From Dickeya poaceiphila (GTDB lineage Bacteria; Pseudomonadota; Gammaproteobacteria; Enterobacterales; Enterobacteriaceae): a stretch of DNA of 64,000 bases. The stretch spans positions 2,046,001 to 2,110,000 of the forward strand of contig NZ_CP042220.2 in assembly GCF_007858975.2 (NCBI RefSeq), in the 5' to 3' direction. Positions 18,022 to 28,255 of the stretch are shown in pieces; the first letter of the stretch is position 1, and the number at the start of each line of letters is the position of its first letter. The position numbers and the translations under genes are program-made. The notes beneath the pieces were generated by a model, which did not search any database, was not told where the DNA came from, and saw nothing but the letters and a program-made list of their open reading frames with translations.

Positions 18022-19143
18022 TTGAATTATCAGTTGATTACTACCGATGAAGGATTATCAGCGGTGTGCGCACAGGCGTGCGCGGTGTCTGAGGTGGCGC
18101 TGGACACCGAATTTGTCCGTACTCGTACCTATTACCCGCAACTGGGGCTGATTCAGTTGTATGACGGCGACAATCTGTCGCTGATCGACCCGCTGGCGAT
18201 CCGTGACTGGGCGCCGCTCCGTGCGCTGCTGCAGAATCCGCAGGTGACCAAGTTTCTACATGCCGGCAGCGAAGATCTGGAAGTGTTTCTGAATGCGTTG
18301 GGCTGCTTGCCGTCGCCATTTATCGATACCCAGATTCTGGCCGCGTTTCTGGGCAAGCCGTTGTCCTATGGTTTTGCGGCGCTGGTAGCGGATTATCAGC
18401 AGGTGGCGCTGGATAAAAGCGAATCCCGCACCGACTGGCTGGCGCGTCCGCTCAGTGAAAAGCAGTGCCAGTACGCCGCGGCAGACGTGTTTTATCTGCT
18501 GCCGGTAGCCAGAACATTGGTTGACGAAACTCGTGCTGCGGGCTGGCTGGAGGCTGCACAAGATGAGTGCCGGTTACTGTGCCAGCGTCGTCAGGAGGTG
18601 CTGGCGCCGGAATTGGCATATCGGGAGATCGGCAATGCCTGGCAATTAAGAGGACGTCATCTGGCTTGTCTGCAAAAACTGGCGGCATGGCGGTTGCATA
18701 AGGCGCGTGAGCGTGACAGTGCGGTTAATTTTATTGTCCGGGAGGAGAACCTGTTGCAGGTGGCTCGTTACCTGCCCGGTTCATTAGGCGAGCTGGATTC
18801 GCTGGGGCTAAGTGGACCGGAAATTCGTTACCACGGCAAGATGCTGCTGGCGATGGTGACGGAAACTGCATCGCTGAGTGAGGCGGATTCTCCGCCACCT
18901 GTGGTCAATCTGATTGACTATCCCGGCTATAAGAAAGCATTTCGTGACATCAAGGTCTTGGTACAGCAGTGCGCGGAGCAGAGCGGGTTATCTGCTGAGT
19001 TACTGGCATCCCGGCGGCAGATTAACCGGTTGCTGAACTGGCACTGGAAACTGGTATCGTCTGAACATGAACCTGAAATGATAACCGGCTGGCGTAGTCG
19101 CCTGTTTGGGCAAGATCTGAAAGACATTCTGGCGCATTACTAA
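18022..19143 (+). CDS. rnd: Ribonuclease D, TTG start
   Basis: A 373-residue 3'-to-5' exoribonuclease that trims tRNA 3' ends. The DEDD catalytic residues are visible in LDTEFVRTRTYYP, HAGSEDLEVF and QYAAADVFYLLP; an HRDC-type domain follows at about residues 210-290. E. coli rnd is known to begin with UUG, and here a TTG in the same place precedes AATTATCAG, with AAGAGA upstream, so I use TTG 18022. The frame is open to 17986, but that region does not align. The gene follows fadD by 198 bases and converges on minE. Confidence 0.94.
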   Translation: MNYQLITTDEGLSAVCAQACAVSEVALDTEFVRTRTYYPQLGLIQLYDGDNLSLIDPLAIRDWAPLRALLQNPQVTKFLHAGSEDLEVFLNALGCLPSPFIDTQILAAFLGKPLSYGFAALVADYQQVALDKSESRTDWLARPLSEKQCQYAAADVFYLLPVARTLVDETRAAGWLEAAQDECRLLCQRRQEVLAPELAYREIGNAWQLRGRHLACLQKLAAWRLHKARERDSAVNFIVREENLLQVARYLPGSLGELDSLGLSGPEIRYHGKMLLAMVTETASLSEADSPPPVVNLIDYPGYKKAFRDIKVLVQQCAEQSGLSAELLASRRQINRLLNWHWKLVSSEHEPEMITGWRSRLFGQDLKDILAHY

Positions 19144-19154
19144 CATCGGATTTA

Positions 19155-19176
19155 CCGCCCTTGCAGACAAGGGCGG
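19155..19176. terminator. Hairpin between convergent rnd and minE
   Basis: CCGCCCTTG and CAAGGGCGG form a perfect nine-base-pair stem with a CAGA loop, 11 bases after the rnd stop. No clear T run; a shared terminator for both directions is plausible. Confidence 0.5.
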
Positions 19177-19216
19177 CAGCTTAAATCGTTTCCTTCAGGT
19201 ACCGGGAAAACGGTGA

Positions 19217-19501
19217 TTATTTATCGGCAGGGGGCGGTGTAGGCTCGTCGGTTTCCGGCAGAGTCACGTTCAATTCCAGCACCGAAATGTCATCGCCTTT
19301 CTGCTCTAACTGCACCGTTACCATTTCCGGGTCGATCTGTACGTATTTGCAGATGACTTCCAGAATGTCTCGCTTCAACTGTGGCAGGTAATGCGGTTCG
19401 CTGTCCCCACGGCGTCGCTCCGCGACAATAATCTGCAGCCGTTCCTTGGCAATATTGGCTGTCGTTTTTTTGCGGGACAAAAAGAAATCGAGTAACGCCA
19501 T
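19217..19501 (-). CDS. minE: Cell division topological specificity factor MinE
   Basis: A 94-residue protein, slightly longer than E. coli MinE (88) because of a proline/threonine-rich tail. The N-terminal membrane-targeting and MinD-binding part ([21 protein letters not shown]) is followed by the topological specificity domain ([20 protein letters not shown]). MinE stimulates MinD ATPase and drives pole-to-pole oscillation so that the division inhibitor is lowest at mid-cell. It is the last gene of minCDE, three bases after minD. Confidence 0.96.
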   Translation of the reverse strand: MALLDFFLSRKKTTANIAKERLQIIVAERRRGDSEPHYLPQLKRDILEVICKYVQIDPEMVTVQLEQKGDDISVLELNVTLPETDEPTPPPADK

Positions 19502-19504
19502 GAT

Positions 19505-20317
19505 TTATCCCCCAAACAGTCGTTTCAGGAAGCCTTTCTTCTCTTCCTCAATAAAACGGTAAGGCCGATTTTCTCCCAACAAACGATCCACGGTATCCGC
19601 ATAGGCTTTACCCGCATCAGCCTCTTTGTCCAGAATGACGGGTTCGCCCTGGTTGGACGCACGTAATACTGACTGGTCTTCCGGAATCACGCCGATCAGC
19701 GGAATACGCAGAATCTCCAGTACATCTTCCATGCTCAGCATGTCGCCGCGGCTGACGCGGCCCGGATTATAACGCGTGAGCAACAGGTGTTCTTTGATCG
19801 GCTCCAGACCTTGCTCGGCACGGCGTGATTTGGAGGACAAGATCCCTAAAATTCGGTCGGAATCCCGTACCGATGACACTTCCGGGTTGGTGGTGATGAT
19901 GGCTTCGTCGGCGAAGTAAAGCGCCATTAACGCACCGGTTTCAATACCGGCTGGGGAATCACAGATAATAAAATCGAACTCCATATCCGCCAGATCCTGG
20001 AGCACTTTATCCACGCCTTCACGGGTGAGGGCATCTTTATCTCTGGTCTGTGATGCCGGCAGAATGTACAGGTTTTCGGTACGCTTATCTTTAATCAGCG
20101 CCTGATTGAGGGTCGCGTCGTTTTGGATGACATTCACAAAGTCATACACGACCCGGCGTTCACATCCCATGATCAGGTCGAGGTTACGCAGACCGATGTC
20201 AAAGTCGATGACAACCGTCTTCTTGCCTTTTTGGGCTAAACCGGTAGCAATGGCCGCGCTTGAAGTGGTCTTGCCAACGCCCCCTTTACCTGAAGTAACA
20301 ACAATGATGCGTGCCAT
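19505..20317 (-). CDS. minD: Septum site-determining ATPase MinD
   Basis: A 270-residue ParA/MinD ATPase. The deviant Walker A SGKGGVGKTTSSAAIA is at the N-terminus, the switch region ICDSPAGIETGAL follows near residue 120, and the C-terminal amphipathic membrane-targeting helix EEEKKGFLKRLFGG is intact. MinD recruits MinC to the membrane and is released by MinE. Same length as in E. coli. It lies 20 bases after minC and three bases before minE. Confidence 0.97.
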   Translation of the reverse strand: MARIIVVTSGKGGVGKTTSSAAIATGLAQKGKKTVVIDFDIGLRNLDLIMGCERRVVYDFVNVIQNDATLNQALIKDKRTENLYILPASQTRDKDALTREGVDKVLQDLADMEFDFIICDSPAGIETGALMALYFADEAIITTNPEVSSVRDSDRILGILSSKSRRAEQGLEPIKEHLLLTRYNPGRVSRGDMLSMEDVLEILRIPLIGVIPEDQSVLRASNQGEPVILDKEADAGKAYADTVDRLLGENRPYRFIEEEKKGFLKRLFGG

Positions 20318-20337
20318 AAATAATTCCTTCCAAGGGC

Positions 20338-21021
20338 CTAGTCTAGAGGTTGTATAGTCAGAATATGGTCAGGCGGACTGAGTTTCAGGCGCGCCGCCTT
20401 CCCGAAATAATTTTCCGGTATCTGATCGCTGAGCCAATAACGCCCGGCGATCGACACCAATTCGGCGGCCAACTGGGTGCAGAAGATCTGGCTGTTGATA
20501 TCGCCAGAGACTCCTGCCAGCGCGCGACCGCGCATCATGCCGTAAATATGAATATTGCCGTCGGCAATCACTTCAGCGCCTGCGCTGACATGACTGGTGA
20601 CGATAAGATCACAGTCGCGGGCATAAATTTGCTGTCCGGAACGGACGGGGGTATTGATTACTCTGGTTTTTACTGGTGCGACAACCGGTGCGGGAGGCTG
20701 AGCTGTCCGCCGTTCTTTGCCTTCACGCAATAGCGGCAGCCCTGCTTTGGCGATGACGCGCCTGAGTTGTTCATCATTACATCCACTCACCCCTACAACT
20801 ATCAGACCAGCGGCGGTAATGGCCTGCTGAAGCTTAATCCATTCAGCGTCAACGGGTAGTGCCGATACATTAACGACGACCGGCGCGCTTTTGAGAAACG
20901 CCGGTGCCTGTTCGATCTTTTCCTGCAAGGCCTGTTGAATAATATCGGGCTGTGCATCATGCAGGTGAACAACGGATAAGGTAAAGTTGCTGCCTTTCAA
21001 CTCAATTGGCGTTTGTGACAT
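20338..21021 (-). CDS. minC: Septum site-determining protein MinC
   Basis: A 227-residue inhibitor of FtsZ polymerisation. The N-terminal domain (residues 1 to about 105) binds FtsZ; a proline/valine-rich linker near 115 leads to the C-terminal beta-helix domain with [23 protein letters not shown] and [13 protein letters not shown], which dimerises and binds MinD. ATG 21021 is used because it aligns with E. coli MinC; the frame is open to 21066 without support. First gene of minCDE, divergent from ycgL. Confidence 0.95.
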   Translation of the reverse strand: MSQTPIELKGSNFTLSVVHLHDAQPDIIQQALQEKIEQAPAFLKSAPVVVNVSALPVDAEWIKLQQAITAAGLIVVGVSGCNDEQLRRVIAKAGLPLLREGKERRTAQPPAPVVAPVKTRVINTPVRSGQQIYARDCDLIVTSHVSAGAEVIADGNIHIYGMMRGRALAGVSGDINSQIFCTQLAAELVSIAGRYWLSDQIPENYFGKAARLKLSPPDHILTIQPLD

Positions 21022-21156
21022 CTGTCCTGACTCAGTTTCAGCATCTTTAAATCCCCAGAGTAGCATTAAGGCATGATATTCCAGAGCGCTTCGAGCATGT
21101 TATAGTCACATGAAAATACAGGCAAGACACCATTATCTTAGTTCAGAGTAAAAAAC

Positions 21157-21429
21157 ATGTATTGTGTGATCTACAGAAGTTCCAAACGCGATCAAACCTA
21201 TCTTTATGTCGAAAAAAAAGACGACTTTTCCCGCGTCCCCGCCGAGCTGATGAAAAGTTTTGGTTTGCCGCATCTGGTAATGTTATTACCGCTTGATGGC
21301 AGCAAAAAACTGGCATCGGCTGATATTGATAAAGTAAAACAGTTGCTTAGTGAACAGGGTTTTTACCTGCAATTGCCACCGCCGCCGGAAAATCTATTGG
21401 ATGAGCTACAGGCAAGTATAAAAAAATAA
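21157..21429 (+). CDS. ycgL: YcgL domain-containing protein
   Basis: A 90-residue cytoplasmic protein of the YcgL family, beginning [20 protein letters not shown] and containing the conserved middle [18 protein letters not shown] and the ending [13 protein letters not shown]. Structures of the family show a compact alpha/beta fold; function is not established, although a Pseudomonas homologue was reported as an RNase D-like nuclease partner. Divergent from minC with 135 bases between, as in E. coli. Confidence 0.9.
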   Translation: MYCVIYRSSKRDQTYLYVEKKDDFSRVPAELMKSFGLPHLVMLLPLDGSKKLASADIDKVKQLLSEQGFYLQLPPPPENLLDELQASIKK

Positions 21430-21808
21430 TGCCCGAATTATTTTTTATATAATGTTCAAGGCGACTTCGGGAATCAGCTGCTGTTTTTTAATACAGGGTA
21501 TCAGCAATAAACCGGGAAATACTTTAGTTATTCTGATGTTATTCTCTTTAATACTGATTTATATACAGGTGTATTTTCTATGGTGGGCAAATAACCGTAT
21601 TTTTATTCATCCCATGTCATTGCTCTCCTGACCTAGTGTATTGATTGCGTTTGTAAAATGTCGCGTGAAGTCATGATCAATTTCAGGTGCCGTTGCGCAT
21701 CAATCGCACTTACTTTTTTGATGACGATACCGGTATGATGAGGTGGCTATGTCCCGTTTGCTATGGTGGACAGGCACCATCCGCTAACAGAAAGTCAGGA
21801 GAAGGTAC
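21430..21808. other. AT-rich gap between ycgL and ycgM
   Basis: 379 bases without a supported gene. The first part repeats AT-rich words (AATTATTTTTTATATAATG) and may include a weak terminator for ycgL. The ycgM ribosome-binding site CAGGAGA is at its end. A longer frame starting at 21687 belongs to another reading frame of ycgM and has no support. Confidence 0.5.
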
Positions 21809-22465
21809 ATGTATCAACACAGAGACTGGCAGGGCGCATTACTGGATTTTCCTGCCAATAAGGTGGTGTGTGTCGGTAGTAACTATTCCGAGCATATCCG
21901 TGAAATGGGTAGCGCCAAACCGGCGGAACCGGTCCTGTTCATCAAGCCTGAAACCGCGCTGTGCGATTTGCGCCAGCCGGTGGCCATTCCTAAAGAACTG
22001 GGTTCGGTACATCACGAGGTTGAGCTGGCGGTATTGATCGGCACGCCGCTCAAACAGGCTAATGAAGAGCGGGTTGCCAGAGCGATTGCCGGTTATGGCG
22101 TGGCGTTGGATCTAACGCTGCGCGATTTACAGGCCGGGTTCAAGAAAGCCGGACAGCCGTGGGAAAAAGCCAAGGGCTTTGATGGTTCCTGTCCGGTATC
22201 CGGGTTTATTCCGGTGGCTGAGTTTGGCGATCCACAGCAGGCTGAACTGGGTATCAACATCAATGGTGAAGTACGCCAGCAAGGCAATACGCGAGATATG
22301 ATTACGCCGATTCTGCCATTGATAGCCTACATGAGCCGCTTTTTTACCCTGCGCGCTGGCGACATCATCCTGACTGGTACACCGCAAGGGGTGGGTCCGT
22401 TGCAACCGGGCGATGCGCTAACCATTACGCTTAATGATCGCACGCTGACGACCCACGTCATTTAA
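21809..22465 (+). CDS. ycgM: Fumarylacetoacetate hydrolase-family protein YcgM
   Basis: A 218-residue member of the FAH family, colinear with E. coli YcgM. The metal-binding acidic residues are seen in [12 protein letters not shown] (two glutamates) and in the later [14 protein letters not shown] (aspartate), and the active-site tail [14 protein letters not shown] is present. Members act as acylpyruvases or oxaloacetate decarboxylases; the human counterpart FAHD1 does both. The physiological substrate here is not known. AGGAG precedes the ATG. ycgN follows about 100 bases later in the same direction. Confidence 0.92.
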   Translation: MYQHRDWQGALLDFPANKVVCVGSNYSEHIREMGSAKPAEPVLFIKPETALCDLRQPVAIPKELGSVHHEVELAVLIGTPLKQANEERVARAIAGYGVALDLTLRDLQAGFKKAGQPWEKAKGFDGSCPVSGFIPVAEFGDPQQAELGININGEVRQQGNTRDMITPILPLIAYMSRFFTLRAGDIILTGTPQGVGPLQPGDALTITLNDRTLTTHVI

Positions 22466-22562
22466 TTCTTTACCACCCGTGGCATCGCTGCGGGTGGTAT
22501 CTCACATCTCCCCACTTTACAATACGCAGCCGTACATCCTGTTTATCATCGGAATCGCAGTT

Positions 22563-23009
22563 ATGACTCTACAACCCTTTTGGGAAACCCAAACCCTCGA
22601 TCAAATGTCGGACGACGAGTGGGAAGCGCTTTGTGACAGTTGTGGTCGTTGCTGCCTGCATAAGTTGATAGATGAAGACACGGATGAACTTTATTTCACC
22701 AATGTGGCCTGTAATCAACTGAACATTAAAAGTTGCCAATGCCGTAATTACGCGCGCCGGTTCGAATATGAGCCGGATTGCATCAAGCTGACGCGAGAAA
22801 ATTTGTTGTCATTCGACTGGTTACCGGAAACCTGCGCTTATCGTTTGATACATGAGGGTAAAGGATTGCAGCCCTGGCATCCGTTGCTGGCGGGTTCCAA
22901 AACGGCGATGCACCAACAGAGAATCTCGGTACGATATATCGCCGTGCGTGAAAGCGATGTGGTGGACTGGCAGGATCACATCTTAAACAAACCGGAGTGG
23001 GCCAAATAA
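22563..23009 (+). CDS. ycgN: UPF0260 cysteine-cluster protein YcgN
   Basis: A 148-residue protein of the YcgN/YkgJ type. Its hallmark is a cysteine cluster, [11 protein letters not shown] near residue 22 followed by [14 protein letters not shown] and EPDCIKL, likely to bind zinc or an iron-sulfur centre. E. coli YcgN is of similar length (153). Function unknown. ATG 22563 aligns with the E. coli start; the frame is open back to 22479 without a ribosome-binding site. Confidence 0.9.
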   Translation: MTLQPFWETQTLDQMSDDEWEALCDSCGRCCLHKLIDEDTDELYFTNVACNQLNIKSCQCRNYARRFEYEPDCIKLTRENLLSFDWLPETCAYRLIHEGKGLQPWHPLLAGSKTAMHQQRISVRYIAVRESDVVDWQDHILNKPEWAK

Positions 23010-23558
23010 CTATCTGATATAAAAATCGATTTACATTATTGATTTGATGCTTGAGGTATATGTGGGGAAACCGCCGAAAATTTTGGTTCATGATGACCAA
23101 ATGATCAATGTTGTTGTCGATCATACATTACCATAAACGTTGTAAACCATTTGCGCAGATGCTGGCGCTATTTGAGCGGCTATAAAATCGTGGTTAGCGC
23201 CGGTGTTCAATGCCCAATATGTAATGTGTGCCTTGATTCATATGCTGTAACCTGAGTGGGCTGTAATAGCCTATGCTATCACGAACTATGCCGTGGACTG
23301 ATTCGCTGAAGTTTATCTATCCTGCCAGTATTCGGTTCGACTGGCCGCATTCTCCAGTATTTTCTATTCCCTGATTTCTTATCGGACTTTCATCTTACTG
23401 CTGACAGGGCATCAATAGCCTTGTTGTGCCATTGTCGCCACGCCCGCATGGACGGGTGATTTGATTGGCTATCAGCATAATGGTTGTTACAAGGCAGACA
23501 GGGCGGTGAGCACTTGCTGTCTGATTTTTCTTTTATATTCATGCTGATGAGGGAATTG
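23010..23558. other. Gap between ycgN and the tail fibre gene
   Basis: About 550 bases with no supported gene. In E. coli this site carries hlyE and umuDC, so the spot is variable among enterobacteria. On the minus strand a short frame near 23390-23490 reads CLPCNNHYADSQ and WRQWHNKAIDAL; I could not place it in a family and it may be a fragment of a lost gene. No tRNA or attachment-site repeat was seen. Confidence 0.4.
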
Positions 23559-25997
23559 ATGGGGACTAAATATTTTACTTTGCTCACTCAGGTGGGGGCA
23601 AAAAAACTGGCGGCGGCGATAGCGGCGGGAAAATCGCTGGAGCTGGTACAAATGGGTGTTGGGGATGGCAATGGCGTACTGCCTACTCCGGACCCGGTGC
23701 AAACCAAACTGGTTAATGAAAGGCGACGTGGGGCCATCAATGCGCTAACAGTTGATCCGAATAACACCAACCAGATGATTGCCGAGCAGGTGATCCCGGA
23801 AAATGAAGGGGGATTCTGGCTGCGTGAACTCGGTCTGTACGACGTGGATGGCGACTTGATTGCGGTTGGCAACTGTCCGGAAACTTATAAACCGGAACTG
23901 AAAGAGGGGTCGGGCCGGGTGCAGACGGTACGCATGATCCTGATTGTCAGCCACACCGATGCAATAACATTAAAATTTGACCCAACGGTAGCGCTGGTAA
24001 CAAGGCGCTATGTGGATACGTTGCTGGCCGATCATATGGCGGCGATAAACCCACATCAGCAGTATGCGCCGATTGAAAGTCCGGCGCTGACGGGTGTGCC
24101 TACTGCGCCAACGGTAAATTCCAGGAATAATTCATCCCAGATAGCGACAACAGCATTTGTGTATAATGCGCTCTCTGAAACACTGGAACCAGAAATTGCA
24201 CGTCTACAGCGGCGCAGCGGCGATGTTATATTCTTATCAGAATATATGATTGATGATTATGCGAGCGGGATGGATATAGACTCAGCCATCGTTGGCGCTG
24301 TTGCTGCCATCAATGCGGTACCTAATACTGAATTCGACGGAAAGCCGGTGGTATTAGCGTTTCCATCCGGTAAATTCACCCACTCCGTTACTATGTGGTT
24401 TACTCGCCCTGTTATTCTTGCAAGCAACGGAGATACACAACTTGAATTTACTGGTAACGGTAATCAAATCATTTTCGGGCCAGATGGAATCAGGTTTAAC
24501 GGAATTGGTGGTCACGATCATCGTTTGCATGTTCGATATGGTTTTGATGGATTAGGTACTTTTACATTTACGGGAAATCTGTCAAATCACGGCATTGTTT
24601 TCAACGAGTACATTACTAATCCTCGCTTACTCGGATTGAAGTTTTACAATTACGGCTCTGAAGAATTCTATCAAATTAAACTTTGGGGTAATTGCTGGGA
24701 TATATATGTAGATCATGTTAGGCATGTTAATTCACTCAACAAAGCTGTAAATTTTCTTAGCGCGAATGGGAAGATGAAGGATGGCACTGTAGATTATGGA
24801 AACTCCAGGCTTCATGTTGGTCGTGATGTACATTTGCATAATTCGGGTTCACGCTCTGGCGGTATATGTTTTGATGCAGGTGGTGTGGACTATGTTTTCA
24901 ACGGGGTCGTACAAGGCTGGAGAGTAACGCATCAACTAGGTTCTTTTGCCAGTAATCCGCGCATAAACGGCTATCATGAGACAATTTACCCACAATGTGA
25001 GGCTCTGATAACATACGGCGGAACACCTGACGACACTGTGGTTCGTGATGATGGCTATTTTGATGGCGGAATCATCGGCGGTGATGGGATATACTGGAAT
25101 GCTCATCATTTTTCAGGGCCGGAGGGATATCCACCCAGTAATTGCATTTTTATGAAACCAGGACGCAGTGATGTTGTATTGCGTAACTGCCACATCGGAA
25201 ATATCGATTTAACAAAATATGATAGTAACCGAATCCTGGTGACTACAAATATAATTAATGGAATTCCTAGTTACGGCAATTCGTGGGGTCGAATTAATTA
25301 TCCATCTGTACAGATACATCAGCAAAATGCGTTATGCCAACCGTGGACCCCACAATACAATATACGAAATATCGTTGCTAATGGTTCGGGACGACTATCA
25401 AGAGCTGGAACATCATTCGAGTTGTCTGCTAACGCACTAGACGTGAGATTAATGGATTTCTATTCATACCAGTCAGATGGTTCAGCACAATGTAATATTT
25501 ATAGGAATCCAATTGGACCAGACACACAATTCACACATGATGGCACGACTATAAATATAGTTGTTCCCAATTCAAATTCTGATAATAAAATTATAAGAAT
25601 TGCTCTGGATAGGGATGTTTTTAAATGCCAGGGGCGGGAGGTTACGCTATCGTTTATGGCAATAAACGGTAATCCTGGTATGACAACAAAAATAACAGCA
25701 AATCTGTTTTTAGTTTTTTCGTCATCAGGAAGCGTTGCCAGGGCATACTCATTTGGCGAGTTTACAATTCCGAATTCGTGGGCGTTGTGTAAATTTACAC
25801 TGAACATACCGTTTGAGGGGGTGGCATACGCTCCAGATTCAGGTGCATTTTTAACCTTTCATATGCCAAAAAATCAGCCGTCTAACATACAGATGGCTAA
25901 CATCAATCTGTATCAGGGTACGGTTGCTGTTCAAGGGCCCGGAGACGAAAAAGATTGGGAGGTGTTGGCTCAGTCCATAGCGTATTACGGTAGCTGA
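23559..25997 (+). CDS. Orphan phage tail fibre / tailspike-like protein
   Basis: An 812-residue protein. Residues 1 to about 150 resemble the N-terminal baseplate-attachment domain of P2-type tail fibres (KYFTLLTQVGAKKLAAAI, WLRELGLYDVDGDLIAVGN). Around 172-205 there is one tail-fibre repeat (ALTGVPTAPTVNS, SQIATTAFVYNAL). From about 222 onward the protein looks like a right-handed beta-helix of the tailspike/depolymerase type, starting with a pectate-lyase-like entry segment (DIDSAIVGAVAAIN, PVVLAFPSGKF), with a final galactose-binding-like region. DNA encoding the first 200 residues is GC-rich like the chromosome, the rest is AT-rich. No other phage gene is adjacent. GAGGGA precedes ATG 23559. 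The receptor or substrate is unknown. Confidence 0.82.
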   Translation: MGTKYFTLLTQVGAKKLAAAIAAGKSLELVQMGVGDGNGVLPTPDPVQTKLVNERRRGAINALTVDPNNTNQMIAEQVIPENEGGFWLRELGLYDVDGDLIAVGNCPETYKPELKEGSGRVQTVRMILIVSHTDAITLKFDPTVALVTRRYVDTLLADHMAAINPHQQYAPIESPALTGVPTAPTVNSRNNSSQIATTAFVYNALSETLEPEIARLQRRSGDVIFLSEYMIDDYASGMDIDSAIVGAVAAINAVPNTEFDGKPVVLAFPSGKFTHSVTMWFTRPVILASNGDTQLEFTGNGNQIIFGPDGIRFNGIGGHDHRLHVRYGFDGLGTFTFTGNLSNHGIVFNEYITNPRLLGLKFYNYGSEEFYQIKLWGNCWDIYVDHVRHVNSLNKAVNFLSANGKMKDGTVDYGNSRLHVGRDVHLHNSGSRSGGICFDAGGVDYVFNGVVQGWRVTHQLGSFASNPRINGYHETIYPQCEALITYGGTPDDTVVRDDGYFDGGIIGGDGIYWNAHHFSGPEGYPPSNCIFMKPGRSDVVLRNCHIGNIDLTKYDSNRILVTTNIINGIPSYGNSWGRINYPSVQIHQQNALCQPWTPQYNIRNIVANGSGRLSRAGTSFELSANALDVRLMDFYSYQSDGSAQCNIYRNPIGPDTQFTHDGTTINIVVPNSNSDNKIIRIALDRDVFKCQGREVTLSFMAINGNPGMTTKITANLFLVFSSSGSVARAYSFGEFTIPNSWALCKFTLNIPFEGVAYAPDSGAFLTFHMPKNQPSNIQMANINLYQGTVAVQGPGDEKDWEVLAQSIAYYGS

Positions 25998-26087
25998 ATT
26001 TACTGTGCGATGATTCTGCTTGCGGATATCAGGAGCCGGTAAAACTCAGCCTGTCGTTATCCAGAACTGTGCTGTAGGTAACAATCA

Positions 26088-26113
26088 ACCGGGCCGGTTA
26101 CTTCCGACCCGGT
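26088..26113 (-). terminator. Possible terminator downstream of dsbB
   Basis: ACCGGG and CCCGGT arms around a 14-base loop lie just past the dsbB stop on the minus strand, followed by TGATTGTT. The stem is short and the evidence modest. Confidence 0.3.
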
Positions 26114-26124
26114 ATCGTAAGCGT

Positions 26125-26655
26125 TTAGCGACCAAACAGATCGCGGCGTTTGGGGCGGAAAGGTTGGGCAATCAGTACCAGTGCTGCAACCAGCAGATAG
26201 GCACCGAAAATCACGATCATCCACTGCGGCATTTCCAGATTAAGGAAATGCCACTGGCGCTCGGCGCAATCGCCGGTGGCGGTAAAAACAGCTGGCAGCC
26301 ACTTATCCAGCGGCAACCAGGATGGGAAACTGACAAAAAAATCGCAGGTAACAAATGGCGATGGGTGCAACTGAATATTGGTGTGTTTGATGGCCAGCGA
26401 CAAGCCTTCCCAGGCACTGTAAATCCATAATCCAATCGCCGGATAGCGTAGCAGTGTGCCAGGGGCGACAGCACCTACCAGTCCGGCCATCATTACGCCG
26501 TAGAGTGCGGCTCGTTGGTAAATGCATAGTACGCAGGGTTTCAACATCATGACGTACTGGAAATAAAGCGCAACCAGTTCGAAAACCAGTGCCGTGAACG
26601 CCATCAAAAGCCAAGCACTCCGACCACGGGAGCAACGGTTCAAAAATCGCAACAT
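26125..26655 (-). CDS. dsbB: Disulfide bond formation protein DsbB
   Basis: A 176-residue inner-membrane protein with four membrane segments. It reoxidises periplasmic DsbA and passes electrons to quinones. All four working cysteines are at E. coli numbering: Cys41 and Cys44 (CVLC) and Cys104 and Cys130. The quinone-linked Arg48 also fits (YQRAA). In E. coli, dsbB is followed upstream by nhaB and then fadR; here nhaB is absent and dsbB is separated from fadR by 861 bases. Confidence 0.96.
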   Translation of the reverse strand: MLRFLNRCSRGRSAWLLMAFTALVFELVALYFQYVMMLKPCVLCIYQRAALYGVMMAGLVGAVAPGTLLRYPAIGLWIYSAWEGLSLAIKHTNIQLHPSPFVTCDFFVSFPSWLPLDKWLPAVFTATGDCAERQWHFLNLEMPQWMIVIFGAYLLVAALVLIAQPFRPKRRDLFGR

Positions 26656-27516
26656 AAAAAATATTCCATGCTAAAAACGATAGTATGGGCAGTGATAACC
26701 GTGCTCACCGCCCTCATTGAATCTCTGCCCGGTTGAAATGACGTTTCTCACGGTGGCGCGGCTAGCGCCTGTACCGCGCACTGCGTCTGCATCGGCATTT
26801 GAACGGAGATTCTGCTGTGCCAAAAATACCCTGTTGTTTTTAACGCTCTCTACGAGTTATCGCCAGTTTCATGGCAAAATCCGCTCCTTACTATACACGA
26901 TTTATGTGGGAACATGACGGTATTGATCAATGATGAGTCCGCTGTGTGTCTTATCAGTTTTATAACTGATCTGTAACGAGGTAAATGCGATATGCATCAG
27001 GCTAACTACGTTACTTATGAGCGACTTCATGCCATACTTGATCTGTACTGGTCATGCCAGTGAAAATAGCCGCCAGCGCTGATAAGCCATAGGGCTACTG
27101 CAGGTAACATTCAGGACTTCACTCAGGGACAGACTCTGTGTTTGCGGACGATCATGAGTAATGAAATTGGACGGCAAGAACAGAGCGGATTGATGATTAG
27201 AAATAATAGAACGGTAACCTGCGCTAATCCGACTTAGTGCCAGCAACGCTGTCTAAAAAGAAATACGGTAGTGGGGTAATCCTGCGGTGTTCGTTTTTTC
27301 TTTAGCGCTAATTTTATTTAACAATTTGATGGGTGTTGAAAGAAAATTATCGTAAATCACGGTAGATATCCGAGTTTGTTTACGGGTAATTGCCTTTAAT
27401 CACAGTTTTTATGTCGAATTGAGACTTTCAGGTCCTGCTATGCTATGTGATGTAGGGTTCGTTTGGTATGATGATGTTGACTTTCACTGGTAAACATCGC
27501 TACGGAATATAAACTT
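26656..27516. other. Long gap at the expected nhaB position
   Basis: 861 bases between dsbB (minus) and fadR (plus). E. coli has the Na+/H+ antiporter gene nhaB here. I looked for NhaB-like hydrophobic stretches on both strands and saw none; a 64-codon minus-strand frame at 27052-27246 is not recognisable. Promoters for dsbB and fadR must lie at the edges. The middle seems to be non-coding debris or lost sequence. Confidence 0.5.
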
Positions 27517-28236
27517 ATGGTTATAAAGGCGCAAAGTCCGGCGGGATTCGCGGAAGAATATATTATTGAAAGTATATGGAATAATCGTTTCCCTCCGGGT
27601 TCTATTCTGCCCGCTGAGCGGGAGTTGTCTGAATTGATCGGGGTTACGCGTACCACGCTACGCGAGGTGCTACAGCGCTTGTCCCGTGATGGATGGCTCA
27701 CGATTCAACACGGCAAACCGACCAAAATCAATAATTTTTGGGAGACATCCGGGTTAAATATCCTTGAAACGCTGGCCCGGCTCGACCATGACAGCGTTCC
27801 CCAACTGATCGATAACCTGTTGGCGGTGCGTACTAACATCGCCGGGATTTTCATCCGTACAGCAATTCGCTTGCATCCGGCCAAATCGGTAGAAATTCTT
27901 AAGTTAGCCGAATCGGTTCAGGATACATCGGATGCGTACGCCGAGCTGGATTACAACGTGTTTCGCGGGCTGGCGTTTGCGTCCGGCAATCCGATTTACG
28001 GTCTTATTATCAATGGGCTGAAAGGGTTGTATATTCGGGTCGGGCGTTATTATTTCTCCAATACGGAAGCGCGTAAAACAGCGCTGGCATTTTACCGCCG
28101 TCTGGAATCGCTGAGCCGTGATGGCCTGTATGATCAGGTGCCAGACACTATTCGTCAGTATGGTAAGGAAAGCGGGGCATTGTGGCATAGTATGCAGAAT
28201 GCCATCCCCCATGATCTGGCTGAAGGCCGTCGTTAA
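27517..28236 (+). CDS. fadR: Fatty acid metabolism regulator FadR
   Basis: A 239-residue GntR-family transcription factor. The N-terminal winged helix ([43 protein letters not shown]) is almost identical to E. coli, as is the C-terminal acyl-CoA-binding domain ([21 protein letters not shown] [13 protein letters not shown]). FadR represses fatty acid degradation genes such as fadD (here at 16153) and activates fabA and fabB; long-chain acyl-CoA releases it from DNA. A perfect terminator follows, shared with convergent ycgB. Confidence 0.97.
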   Translation: MVIKAQSPAGFAEEYIIESIWNNRFPPGSILPAERELSELIGVTRTTLREVLQRLSRDGWLTIQHGKPTKINNFWETSGLNILETLARLDHDSVPQLIDNLLAVRTNIAGIFIRTAIRLHPAKSVEILKLAESVQDTSDAYAELDYNVFRGLAFASGNPIYGLIINGLKGLYIRVGRYYFSNTEARKTALAFYRRLESLSRDGLYDQVPDTIRQYGKESGALWHSMQNAIPHDLAEGRR

Positions 28237-28255
28237 TTGATGGTAAGTAGATTGA

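Noticed and set aside
27052..27246. 64-codon minus-strand frame as an nhaB remnant
   Set aside because: Not hydrophobic and does not match NhaB as far as I can recall it.
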